A stretch of DNA of 64,000 nt from Atriophallophorus winterbourni (lineage: Eukaryota; Platyhelminthes; Trematoda; Plagiorchiida; Microphallidae). Below are positions 35,412 to 45,929 of this stretch, piece by piece. The notes beneath the pieces were generated by a model that was given only the letters and a program-made list of their open reading frames with translations, ran no database searches and was not told where the DNA came from. The first letter of the stretch is position 1. Every line of letters starts with the position of its first letter. The stretch spans positions 124,001 to 188,000 of the forward strand of contig JACCGJ010020209.1 of assembly GCA_013407085.1 (NCBI GenBank). The letters run 5' to 3'. The position numbers and the translations under genes are program-made.

Positions 35412-35930
35412 TTGACCGATCGCGATTAAGTCTTCATGAATGTCTCTCCAGACGGGCACATTTGAGTAGCGTCATGCCCAACCAGTCAAGAAGGAGCCAG
35501 CAACAACTATTGCGGTCGTCCAACAGATCTAATCTCCTCTTCAGAAAGTTGAGGATCGCCATATTATAGAAAATTTTAAGTGGTCTACTTAACTTGCCGA
35601 AGCAGGTCAAACTAGGCTCGCGAGAGTTGTTCACATTGTAGCGCTCATCGTTGGCCTGATACAAAACAATTTGACCGATCGCGATTAAGTCTTCATGAAT
35701 GTCTCTCCAGACTGGCACATTTGAGTAGCGTCATGCCTAACCAGTCGAAAAGGAGCCAGCAACAACTATTGCGGTCGTCCAACCGATCTGATCTCCTCGT
35801 CAGAAAGTTGAGGATCGCCGTATTACTATCACAGAAAATTTTAAGTGGTCTAATTAACTTGCCGAAGCAGCAAACTAGGCTCGCAGAGAGTGGTTCTGAT
35901 AGCGCTTATCGTTGGAATACAAAACAATCT
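35412..35930 (-). repeat. 259-bp direct duplication covering the SINE head
   Basis: TTGACCGATCGCGATTAAG recurs at 35,412 and 35,671, and the following ~255 bp are closely matched (CATTTGAGTAGCGTCATGCC, TCAGAAAGTTGAGGATCGCC, TTTTAAGTGGTCTA, AACTTGCCGAAGCAG). The tRNA-like and hammerhead part is attached only to the first copy. The second copy ends at the CR1 resumption near 35,930. Confidence 0.9.
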
Positions 35931-36405
35931 TCTATCTTCATTCCCTTTTACCAGGTATTCGTGCGGCCCCGCTTGAAATGCAGTGTTTAATTAGGTGCAG
36001 CGTACTTAAAAAAAGATTTCGCACGTCTCTAAATGGTTCAGCGCCTTTGGATTAAAATGGTTGAGTGTCAGAGAGATAAATTCTAAGAGGCAAGACTCAA
36101 TATTCACGATCTTTACTCGTCAAAGAGAGGGCAGCATTGATGCGATCTAATAGAAGTCATTCAGGTTCTAAAGGGTCCCACGGGTGAAAATATTGCTGGA
36201 TCACTGAAATTCAACCCTCAAATAGCGACAAGAGGTAATTCAATTGAACTTCTTAAAAGTAGACCCAGGCTGTTTGTATGTAATCACTTTTTCAGAAATG
36301 GAGTTGTCAACCACTAGAATAATCTCCAAGTTGGTTTAATAAACCTCCATAAAGTGTTAAGCTTTAGGAAGAAAACAGACGCTAAATGGCTTAGCCTATT
36401 TCCAA
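35930..36405 (+). pseudogene. CR1-like LINE ORF2 C-terminal part (downstream of SINE insertion)
   Basis: Plus-strand frames read IFIPFYQVFVRPRLKCSV, then a decayed YLKKDxARL..VQRL..KMVEC..D region and RPRLFVCNHFFRNGVVNHW-like sequence, the standard C-terminal succession of CR1-like ORF2. Together with 34,725-35,175 this is one element split by the SINE block. Confidence 0.85.
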
Positions 36406-36431
36406 ACATTATCTAATAACATTATCTAATG

Positions 36432-36516
36432 GTCAACCTGACAGCATCTTAGCCCACGTACAGTCTATAAATGTGCGGCACTTTGCCTGGATCAGGCTAG
36501 TAATTTCATACATCAT
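36432..36516 (+). repeat. Dispersed ~85-bp short repeat, copy 1
   Basis: Shares CAACCTGACAG, TAGCCCACGT, GTGCGGCACTTTGCCTGGAT, CAGGCT and a CATAC-type end with 57,896-57,978, 58,159-58,252 and, inverted, 63,399-63,480. The family contains a small perfect hairpin GCCTG-GAT-CAGGC and ends in a short tandem run (ATAC or GGTAT type). It encodes nothing. Confidence 0.85.
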
Positions 36517-36599
36517 AAATGTTTCACGCATATTATTGCATTGTTTCCTGAATCGATGACCTCTCACTGTACTGTTGATACCCCGTCAAATAACGTGTG

Positions 36600-37320
36600 A
36601 ACCGTACGATTTTTATTTTCAATATAGTAGTGCCGGTTGCTCAGCCGCATACCGTTAAAGGAAATCTGGGCGGGTTATTGGCTTTTGGCCGCCTTTAGAC
36701 CTGTGCAACTTAAATTTGAACTTGACTGTACTATATTAATTAAGTCGTTTATATATTCCAGGAAGAATAGCGGTCCGAGCACTGATCTTTGTGGGACGCC
36801 ACGGGCAACTTGTATCGACTCGGTTAGCTTGTTTTTTACTCGCACATACACTCACGGGATATTAACCATTCTTATATCCATGAATAGAATTAACCATCTA
36901 CTCCTCAAGTAAGAAGGTTCGACAAGTGCAGTTCGTGATTGACACGATCGAATGCTGTTAAGAAATCAAAATAAATTACGTCCACGGAGTTGCCAGCATC
37001 TCTTAAATTAGACCAGACTTCTTTTAGCAGCAAGTTTCTCAGGCAAAATTGTTGCTTTCCTGAATGCAAGACGTGCTCCGTAGATTAATCTATGGATCTC
37101 AATGTGATTCCTCGAGACATGAGCTATGATGGACTTCACTTAATAAGAAAACACTGATATTGAAGCTATCGGAAATAGTTTAACGGATTTTTTCATTCGC
37201 AGCCCGTGTTGATATGAATAATCAGGGCAGTTTTCATAATCTTTTTCAGAGACAACCATACGTTGATAAACATTAAATTACCTCAAATATTTCAGAAGGG
37301 ATTCAGGCCAAAATAATCCA
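36600..37320 (-). pseudogene. CR1-like LINE RT fragment
   Basis: The minus strand reads VDVIYFDFLTAFDRVNH (motif A, about 36,975), then VARGVPQRSVLGPLFFL and YINDL (motif B, about 36,790), with stops and frameshifts between. Further upstream are degenerate segments of the region before motif A. The N-terminal endonuclease and C-terminal part are missing. Confidence 0.85.
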
Positions 37321-38149
37321 AGTTTTTTTATTTAAAGAAATTCACGAAATGAATAAAAGAAAATTGTGTTTGATAGAGAACACCATATTATCTGCGAAAT
37401 CACATCGTAATTGGAAATTAACTTTTTTTATTCCTACTGCTAAATATTTGTCATATCTACAATAATGGATCCAGGGATCGATAGGATATTTCCGACAGTA
37501 AAACAAAATATATTCTATGCTTTAGAATTTTTTCACATAGATCAGAGTATCCTTAGTTAACTCGTGTATGCTATTTACCTTTAAGTTATGCCAGCATTTG
37601 AAACATTTATCTGGTCATTAAATATTCAGATATTTATTGTGCGAAATATGGGCGAACATTTTAATATTGTAACAATTTATTTCAATAAGACTAGAAACGG
37701 TTAATCACAACCAATGATCCCTTTGCTTCCAATCGAATAATATAATAAACTTTTTTTCATTACAATCAAAGTAATGAAGACACCCAAGTTCTGGTTTGAA
37801 AGTTGAATCGTAAAGTAATGTTGGTGTAATGTAAGAACCTTTTCTATAGTACTCATAGCTCAAAATGAATCAACGACGAGCTTCGTAGTTGTATGAGTAA
37901 AATTTAACATCATCAAATGAAAATGTGATCGATCAAATACTTGGACTGGGATTGAAAGACTCTAATTTGAAGGTCACTATTATCATATATTTCATTCCAA
38001 TAGCAACATTTAGTAAGAGATTTATTATTGTGAGCATTTTGGCTGATATTCCTTCAATTATATCTTCTTCTTTATAGAACACGGAGGGTCAAACCATTGT
38101 TAGCCGTACCTTTTTCTATCATCAACGTAGCACATGAGAACCTCAGGTA
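37321..38149. other. No gene recognised
   Basis: AT-rich sequence between two CR1 copies, with no coding or repeat signal recognised. Confidence 0.55.
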
Positions 38150-40730
38150 AAGCAAATTCTTTCTAGTGTTGCACAACTTCCAAGTGATTAGAGGCAGTAT
38201 ATTATCTACTTATTGCTTAAACTGGTTCCAAGTTTTTGCTGCAATAACCTTTTCGATGAGAGGATTCCACAAGTTAACAATACTTGTTAAGAGTGTGAAT
38301 CCATGTGATAGGCAAAGGGTTTTCACTTTTGAAGCTTTTGAGAATGATCACAAGTTCCGGGCCCGAATCGAGAAGAAAAACTCGGGCAACTCGTCACCAT
38401 TAGCTCCTAGTAATATGTGATTCGTCAGTAGCACGTTTTACCGCACACGCCGAATACTGATCGTTTTGAGGTTGAGGCGTTGAAATCTCTCCACATAAAG
38501 AATTTATTTCAAACATTGTACTCTTTTCGTCGCCAGCGTTGCAAGTTTTCAAGCTGGTCACGTTCTCCCTTAGTTTGTGGAGAGGTTGCTGGAAAGCCAT
38601 GTATGTGGAATACAGAATGCCAAACTTTTTTTCGAGTACTCGATGAGAACGACTGAATAATAGCCAACCATGCGAGGTTTTTGACAGCAGCTTTTCAGTT
38701 CTTATATTTACTTCGTATCCCCAAAAGCTTAGGATCAAAGGCAAAATGTAAACAATTCTGATTTTATGAGTCAGTAAGGTCATTGGCATATGAGTTGAAA
38801 ATCAAGAGGTCAAGATCAGATACCTGAGGAACCAGGAATTTGGAAGTTTATTGGGGCGACTTAACTCGGTTAACCTCGACTTGTGTATAACGGTCAATAA
38901 GGAAATATTTAATGCTATTACAAATAGGTCTATTTACACCAACAGCACGGTACTTGGGTAATGGAGGTTTGAATATGGGCACGGTCAAAAGCCTTATTGA
39001 AATCAATAAAGGCAGTGACTATCGGGTCGCTCAGATCAAGTTCAGCACATCAGTGCTGGCGATCAATGATGAGATTATATGCGCATGACCGTCTTTACGT
39101 AAACCATGCTCAGCTGATGTTAGCTAACTGGTTGAAAAAAGAAAATTTTCTACATGTTTATTCAGCAGTCGTTCCATAGTCCATACATCAACTGAGGTAA
39201 TGGTAACCGGTCAAGTGTTAGGCGGATCACACGTTCCACCGCTCTTATACATTGGTTTGAAATGCTGTACTTTCAATCTTGAGGTAACCTACAACAACTC
39301 TTAGATAAACTAAAGATTAGCGTCAGTGGTTTGTGTATGATATCCGCCATTACCTTTAAATGCATTAGATGTATTCAATCCCGACCACGTGCTGAGCGTA
39401 CATCGAGTCGTTCAAGTAAATACTGCACCGTCTAAAATGATATCGGAAAATCTGGCATTTCGACGCTGCTCTCAAAAAGCAGTAGAATGGTAAACGTCTA
39501 TTTGTGTAAACCGAACTGTACTGAGCGGCGAGAAGAACTGCTTCAAATTCGTTTTATGTTTAATCAACCTTCCTATAGATATCAAGCAGCGTACCCGTTG
39601 AGAAGCTTTGGATGTATGCAAACGAGCGTTTCCGCAAAACGAGTTTCGTGATTCTCCTTTATCTATTTAAAGATGGATGAATTTGTAAGGGATAATGTTT
39701 AGGCTTCATAATCATCGGTGCATCCGCTAAATGAAAAGTTTCGCCATAACACCCTTCTATTCGCCATGTGTTTACAAATAATGATATCAAACCATGGCGG
39801 CCCCTTGAAGGGGGGTCTCCCATGCATCAAGGGGATATGATTTTTAAACGATCTGACTTTAACCAAAACCTCCAAGCGACAACTATCCACATTTCTAGGC
39901 GTTGGAAGTGACCATTTAGTCAAGTCTGCATACGCGATTGAACTCTTCGTTTCTAATTTTCAGTATTTTGTCCGGGCATTCGATTATATTCTTATTTGCA
40001 GACCTATTCCAAACGAACTATAGCAAGCAGTGATCCTTGCAACCAATAAGGGACTCGATTGATATATCCGTACCAACGGAACATCTGGGTGTGGCCATCA
40101 AATTCAATATAGGAGGAACTTGTCCGACACATATCCCCTTGAGATAGTTTACATTGTGCACCAAATTCAGTTCTAAAATCGTATCTTTGACATTTTTGTT
40201 GGAACGATTCATTCCCAGCAATTAAAAATTGCACAGTTAATATCGGGAGTATTAAGATCTCTAATTATGATGCAGATGCCAGGGATACCATGCTGTTTAA
40301 TTTGAGAAACTTACGCAGGAACGTAACAGCCAGCTAAGCGTTAACTGACAAAAATTGCGCAGCCTTTAGTTCTAGCCTTCACTATAAATTGAATGCTTTC
40401 AGCATTTTCGGCTTCATGTTAAAACCTTTCCAATACTTTCACAATCACGTGCTCTTTATAGCATACAACAACGACACTGCAGATATTGAGGATAATATGT
40501 CACTTCTGATAAAAGCTTAGTGTGGTAGCCCATACTCCATATAAGAGTTATCAATTCGTGACCAGCATTCCGTAACGGCAACCATGTCTGGCTTTCGCCG
40601 ACGACAATTTCATTAACCTCGTAAAGTTTATTCCGTAAGCTCATCGCTGTGTAAAGCAAGACTTGAAATCTCTTTACAGAATGATTAAATAATGTGTGAT
40701 TGACAGTGGCTACTCGAAAATCCACTATGA
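38150..40730 (-). pseudogene. CR1-like LINE, nearly full-length ORF2, heavily mutated
   Basis: On the minus strand the whole ORF2 succession can be followed. The endonuclease start is SLRNKLYEVNEIV (about 40,640). The later endonuclease holds NSFQQK-like, LVHNVN and GQVPPILNLMATP blocks (40,220-40,060). The linker has PPWFD..I...RRVLWRNF (about 39,800). The pre-RT region has RLDVRSARG.DCIHLMHLKVMA in an offset frame (about 39,400) and MERLLNKHVENFLFSTS (about 39,150). Motif A is IDFNKAFDRA near 39,000, motif B a decayed VPQ..SDLDLLIF (about 38,820), and the C-terminus has VNLWNPLIEKVIAAKTW (about 38,240). Stops and frameshifts interrupt every domain. Confidence 0.85.
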
Positions 40731-41689
40731 CAAGACCTAACGAGCTTCAAAATGTCCTCAGCCTCAATTTCGTGTCATGATTGCTTAGTCGGGATGACTA
40801 GGTAGACCCTTAGATTTCACGACTGCATAAGATTTATTCATTCCTAACTGTTAACAAATAGTGTTGAAAACGAGCAAACGGTGAGTTCTTGCACGTTCAA
40901 TGTATCAGCAGTACTAATACCATTTTGTAAACGGTTTGTATTCGACGAAGCGAATGGCACGAAAGCTTGCTCCGCTGATAGGTGGTGTTTGTCCTCAGCG
41001 GAGTTTAATTCACTCTCAATGTCCATTCGTTTAGCCCCTTAGTGGTTTTAGTAAATGCTTTTACGTTAAACTTGGTTGTATTTTCAACGCTCCGTTAAAA
41101 AATCATTACGAATTTTCGCTGTTCTGCGAAATCACTATAAAATAGACCAACTATTTTACTATATTATTAAAAGAAAAAAGGTTCATTATAATTCCTGCTA
41201 ATAAATTATGCTTGTGACAAAATCAGCCTACTTTTTCTGGTACATTATCGTTACTCATATTTCTCACTGTCAGATGAGTACAAATAATGCTTGCCTAAAC
41301 GACAATTGCTGCAAAAACGTGGTCAGGGGCATTGAATGCACAGCTCACGATCGTTGGGCTTAACCTAGCTGCTCCGGCATATATAAATATCACGATGGGG
41401 TTTATGCAAAATACAGCTGGTTGCCATAAAGCTGCCACTGACGCTGCTTCTATTAACAAAAAACTTCAAAAAGTGTAATCTCGCCTAGCTCGTCGAACGT
41501 GGTACCCGCTTAAACTTATGCATCTATTTTGCGTGCAAATAGGAGCCTGGGACAACTGCATCCAAGGCGAAAGATGACCAGTTTGGCCATTTACACTATC
41601 CTCTAAAGGAGGTCAATGTAATTAGAAATTCGAAAAAACAAGCAAATGATATATCTGGATTAACTGCAGCCAAGGAAATAGTTTAAAGC
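40731..41689. other. No firm gene; possible LINE 5' region
   Basis: No recognised domain. Position suggests the minus-strand part near 40,731-41,040 could be ORF1 or 5' sequence of the CR1 copy on its left, but the 60-codon frame there resembles nothing specific. Confidence 0.4.
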
Positions 41690-42256
41690 GTTAGCCAGTT
41701 ACCCCATCCACCCAAGCAAGCTACCACAATTAAGGTGACCAATGTAGCTGGAACATGGAAGAAGCGTACTGAACCCAGTGAGATCAGTAGACAAAAACAA
41801 CCATATTCTATTGTTGCTGGTATACCTGTGCCGGATCAAATTATTCATGAATTGAATGGGTTGCGTAAGCAAATTGAAATATCGCACGGCAATTATTCTG
41901 CTTTAAAATCTAGAACACAAAATGTACTAGTTTTATCCGAGCGGAACTCATTATTAAGGAATCCAAATCTCGCAGAGATTTTGATCACAGGTGTATCAAC
42001 AATCTTATCATAATGGTAGGTCTGAAACCTTCTACTCCCATAATGCGAGTCCATAGTGTAGGAAGATGGAGGAAGGGTAGCCACCTTATGTCAATCCTGG
42101 TTGAATTCAAATACCAGGCCGATCAGAATTCATTCCTAGCTATGGCTTGAGCATATCGCCAAATCAATGCTAGATAAACTTTGGGTGAAGCCAGACAGCC
42201 ATAGGTTCCGGATTAGGCACAACTCTCATGATTCAACTAGGAAAAACTTAAGAATA
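41690..42256 (+). pseudogene. LINE ORF1-like remnant
   Basis: A plus-strand frame at 41,735-42,013 reads GTWKKRTEPSEISRQ and a coiled, polar region, then SRTQNVLVLSERNS. Downstream, in shifted frames, follow STPIMRVHSVGRW and SILVEFKY. The order (linker, RTQNVL block, then RV..VGRW and a short IxVEF strand) resembles the nucleic-acid-binding ORF1 of CR1-type LINEs. The assignment is by overall pattern and is moderate at best. Frameshifts make it non-functional. Confidence 0.5.
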
Positions 42257-42675
42257 GGAACATCTATCATTCTTCAACTGGATGCAGCATAAAACGCAAT
42301 TCAGTCACAGGTGATCATACCGAACATCACTTCACCACGAGTCTTGCTGTCTGGTCCAAACGACGTTGATTGTCTTAGCGCAAATGACGATCCCACCCAA
42401 GCCAGTGATTCCAGTAGTTGCTCCTCTACAATGGATTCGGTCTCAATTGTCGAGCAACCGTCCATTACCTTAAAGACAGAGGCTAGCGAAACTTTTTTTC
42501 CTGCTCCAAGTAGCACGCCACAAAACGTGCAGCTCCCTCGGTTGTTTCGACCGAGGGCCAACATGATTAGTTTTAGAAGCACGAATAACCACTGCCCCAG
42601 TATTGTACGAAAATGTATGCAGAATGAGGAACATGTGAGCTGAACTTTATGTCCGTGTGGCTGAGATACACACAG
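42257..42675 (+). repeat. ~415-bp duplicated segment X, left copy (LINE ORF1-like 3' part)
   Basis: Contains a 110-codon frame (42,311-42,643) beginning MIIPNITSPRVLL and rich in Ser, Thr and Pro. The right copy at 43,509-43,921 has the same start and the shared blocks DVDCLS, SSTPxNV and RPRA. Both are continuous with an ORF1-like upstream region only on the left. The two X copies flank the hammerhead array in the same orientation. Confidence 0.85.
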
Positions 42676-42834
42676 GGTAATTGCGCTTTTTAGGAACTGG
42701 CAACGAATCACTATGTCATTTTGTGTTTGAACATCGTGGTTCGTTGTACGGACCCTATGCAACAGTGGCATTCAAGTATCATTAGTTCACCGTTTACCCG
42801 CTGCTTCAAGCATCACTGAACCTAATATTACCGT

Positions 42835-42876
42835 CTCCACCTGATGGAGGCAAACAGCCAGAAACCGGTAGTGGAG
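42835..42876 (+). ncRNA. Hammerhead-ribozyme-like motif, monomer 1
   Basis: Stem I CTCCAC pairs perfectly with GTGGAG. Between them lie CTGATGG (consensus CTGATGA, so one core change), stem II GGC-AAACA-GCC, GAAA, a minimal stem III CCGG and the cleavage dinucleotide TA. The pair next to the core in stem II is non-canonical (A and A here; C and A in other copies). The overall order is that of a type I hammerhead with a tiny stem III. Confidence 0.6.
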
Positions 42877-43074
42877 TGTATTTTCGGGGTATGTGAGCGA
42901 CACATAACTTTGGTTATCCATAAGCGCCTTGGTTGCTTGACTATGAATCACTATGTGATTCTGTGTTTGAACATTCTGGTTCGTTGTACGGACCCTATGC
43001 AACAGTGGCATTCAAGTATCGCTTGTTTACCATTTATGCACTGTTTCAAATCTCACTCGATTCAATATTACTGT

Positions 43075-43116
43075 CTCCACCTTATTACGGCAAACAGCCA
43101 GAACTCGGTAGTGGAG
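43075..43116 (+). ncRNA. Hammerhead-ribozyme-like motif, monomer 2 (decayed)
   Basis: Stem I is perfect (CTCCAC with GTGGAG) and stem II GGC/GCC is kept, but the core boxes read CTTATTA and GAAC. Probably inactive. Confidence 0.5.
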
Positions 43117-43314
43117 TGTAATTTCCGATTATGTTAGCAACACATAACTTTGGTTATCCATAAGCGCCTTGAGTGTTTGACCACGAATCACTATGTGATT
43201 CTGTGTTTGAAAATCGTGGTTCGTTGTACGGACCCTATGCAACAGTGGCATTTAAGTTTTGCTTGTTTACCATTTATGCACTGTTTCAAGGCTCACTGAA
43301 CCCAATCTTACTGT

Positions 43315-43356
43315 CTCCACCTGTTGACGGCAAACAGCCAGAAACCTCTAGTGGAT
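43315..43356 (+). ncRNA. Hammerhead-ribozyme-like motif, monomer 3 (decayed)
   Basis: The core is CTGTTGA (one change), GAAA and the stem II arms are kept, the cleavage dinucleotide TA is kept, and stem I has five of six pairs (CTCCAC with GTGGAT). Confidence 0.5.
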
Positions 43357-43508
43357 TGTAATATCGGTGAATGTGAGCAGCACATAACTTTGGTTATACA
43401 TAATCACCTTGAGTGCTTGACCATGAATCACTATTTCATTCTCGGTTTAAACATCGTGATAAATTGTACGGACCCTATGCGACAGTGGAATTCAAGTATC
43501 ACTTGTTT

Positions 43509-43921
43509 TTGGAACATCTATCATTCCTAAACCGGATGCAGCGAAAAACGCTATTTAGTCTCAGATGATCATACCGAACATCACTTCACCACGAGTCTTG
43601 CTGCCTTGTCCAGATGACGTTGATTGTCTTAGCACGAATGACAACCGCACCCGAGCCAATTATTACCTAAGTTGCTTCTCTACAATGGATTCGGTTTCAT
43701 GTGACAAGCCACCGTCCATTACCTTGATGCCAGAGGCTACCAAAAATTATTCTACTGCTCCAAGTAGCACTCCACTAAACGTGCGGACCCCTCGGGTTCT
43801 TCGACCAAGGGCTAAACGTGAGTAGTTCCAGGAGCACGAATAACCAGTTTCCCAGAATGTATGTATGCAGCATAAGAAACATATGAGCTGAACTTTCTCT
43901 CCGTGATGCTGAGTTACTCCT
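43509..43921 (+). repeat. ~415-bp duplicated segment X, right copy
   Basis: Direct repeat of 42,257-42,675. Its frame (43,565-43,825, 86 codons) begins MIIPNITSPRVLL and ends TPRVLRPRAKRE. The right end is cut by the 3' end of a minus-strand CR1 element at about 43,938. Confidence 0.85.
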
Positions 43922-43937
43922 AGCTCTCAGTATCAGT

Positions 43938-45910
43938 ATCAGTATCGCAGGGAGATAGTCGACCAAGTCGGAACGAGTGCTGAGATTTATTCATAGGTGT
44001 GCTTGAAAACACCCACCACTACCATGATTGATTAGTAAGTAACAAAGGCGTGTGTAACAGTTAATGGAAGAGGGAGAGGTCTCATCACCGAAAGATGAGA
44101 GAGTTAATGCACGTTGAATGTCCAATCGAATGAACAGACGATGGACAGCAGTTTATTACAACAAGTACGAAAAAATGAAAAAGAAACGCTCATTGTGTTT
44201 TAAAATGATTTACCGGATATTTCTGTGGTTTTTTTGGTGGTTTTAACCATAAATATGGAGGGATTTAGTCTTGAGGGTAATGCTCCGGAAAAAGCACCTG
44301 CCACCGTTTGTATAGCCCATGTTTGAAGGCAATTACTGAATTTGCCAGGATTAGTTCTGCAGGAAGTGAGCTCCACGCGTTCACTATACGGATGCTGGAG
44401 AAATGCGTTCTGGATTCGAGCCTGATGTGCAGTTTACTTAGCTTAAGACTGTGTCCTCGTGTACCAAACAACGAAGAGAACCGAATGTAGTCATTAAATG
44501 CGAGACAACTTAATCCTTTGACAATCTTGAATGTCTCTATAAGATCCTCACTAAGTTGCCTCCTCCTAAGCAAGGAAAGCCTTAGTGCTAACAAACGATT
44601 TTCATAATTGGTGTATGCTAACCCCTCGATCATGTGAGTGGCCAGCTTCTGTACCTTTTCTAGCTGCACGATATCCTTCTGGTGATACGGCTTTCAAGCC
44701 TAGATACAGTATTCTAAATGTAGCCTCATTATTGCCTTGTAGAAAGGCAAGAGCACCTCAGCTTTTCGGCAAGCAAAGGCTGAACGTAGTCGAAAGTGTT
44801 TCCTCCTGGCCTTTTGAGCCGCAGAAGCACATTAGTCAGACCAATTGAAGTTTGCGGAAACTACGATTCCTATCTCCTTAGTAGATTTTACCCTGCGAAA
44901 ATCCGTGTGGGCTGAGGGCGTAGAGACAATCATGTTGCCTGCCAGTGTACAGAGCAAGTTATTCTTATCTAGGTTAAGGGGAAGGTCCCACTTAACCGCC
45001 GATACTTTTACAGCTTCCACGTCAATTATCAGATCAGAGTTATCCGACCTACCGACAATTTTAACATCGTCAACAAACATATAACAGGATGAGCGCAGTT
45101 AATTGGCTAGATCATCAATGAAGATAAGGAACAGCAACGGCCCCAAGACCGATCCCTGAGGAACCCCACTCGTTATATGCGCACTTGCGGAGTAAGCATC
45201 ATCTAGCCTGACAGTAAAGGAACGGTCCTCAAGCAATGATCGAATCCAGCCCAGAAGGTTTCCTGATACTCTTATGGCTGAGGGTTTTAGAAGCAAGAGC
45301 CTATGTTTGACTGAATCAAATGCCTTACTAAATTGAGATAGAAGACTTTTACAGCTATACCATCATCCATTCTCATAGTAACCTCGTTTAGAATGCTCAA
45401 CAAATAAGTCAGAAATGACCTACCTTTCAGGAAGCCGTTTTGTGCGGCATTCAAGAGAGAGTGTTTGGTTACATATACACAAATTTTATCGCGGATCAAT
45501 CTTTCTATAACCTTACATAGTACAATAGTGAGGCTAGCTGGGCGGTAATTTTTGACCGCCGAGGAAGCTCCTCCCTTATGAATAGGTACTATAAAGGCTG
45601 TTTTCTAATCCAAAGGAAGAATGCCCTGACTGATTGTTATTGCACTTTTTGAGACCTGGATGTCTGCGCGTGATAAAGTACCGTTGAACGTCAGCAAACA
45701 GTAACTCGTCACAAGATGCGGAAGACCTGGCGATAGGAGAGGCGGTGGCGTTGCATTCCTCTTGGTCTATGGTTTGCACAGTATGGGTACAGGTATATCT
45801 CTAGCCAGTGATAAGCTTCGAAGCGATATTGCGTTTTGCCAAACGTTTCTCTCGTCCTTGATGAAATTTTAGGCATGTAGACTGGGGATTACTCCCGCAG
45901 ACTTTAAAAT
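43938..45910 (-). pseudogene. CR1-like LINE, 5'-truncated ORF2 with 3' end
   Basis: Minus-strand succession: VPIHKGG and KNYRPASLT (about 45,580-45,540), IRDKICVYVTKHSLLNAAQNGFLKG-type region (about 45,450), a disrupted motif A (VFYLNLV.. then SKAFDSVKH in the next frame), SGVPQGSVLGPLLF (motif B, about 45,155), FVDDVKIV (motif C, about 45,070), and the C-terminal LEKVQKLATHMIEGL to NAWSSLPAEL (44,660-44,340). The 3' UTR ends at a (GATACT)3 tail, 43,938-43,957. Frameshifts occur near motif A and near 44,830-44,670. Confidence 0.9.
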
Positions 45911-45929
45911 CTTTTCCTTAGTTATCTAG

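Larger units (their letters stand above)
35226..35535 (-). mobile_element. tRNA-derived SINE carrying an intact-looking hammerhead ribozyme
   Basis: Minus-strand order: ~120-bp head (GTTGGACGACCGCAATAG... to GCGATCGGTCAAGCG), a tRNA-like segment with A box TAGCTCAGGCC (35,390-35,400) and B box GGTTCGAGTC (35,348-35,357), a hammerhead (35,285-35,329), and a tail ending near GTACCAAG / ACTGATGAGTAC. The layout (tRNA-like promoter followed by a hammerhead) recalls the schistosome Sm-alpha SINE, but I cannot confirm sequence identity. It is inserted in a plus-strand CR1 copy. A paralogue lies at 30,972-31,262. Confidence 0.9.
42676..43508 (+). repeat. 240-bp tandem array with hammerhead-like blocks
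   Basis: About 3.4 monomers with an exact 240-bp spacing of the ribozyme block (42,835, 43,075, 43,315). Each monomer carries CATAACTTTGGTTAT, CCATAAGCGCCTT, a 7-bp inverted repeat GAATCAC-TAT-GTGATTC (for example 42,945-42,961), GTGTTTGAACAT, GTTCGTTGTACGGACCC, CAACAGTGGCATT, then CACTG, CTGTCTCCAC and the hammerhead-like fold. Other members lie at 1,658-2,335 and 28,806-28,885. No protein coding is supported. Confidence 0.92.

Noticed and set aside
42311..42643. The 110-codon Ser/Thr/Pro-rich frame as a host gene
   Set aside because: It is duplicated with its flanks at 43,565, sits directly after ORF1-like sequence and carries differing frame ends, so a LINE-derived remnant is more likely.
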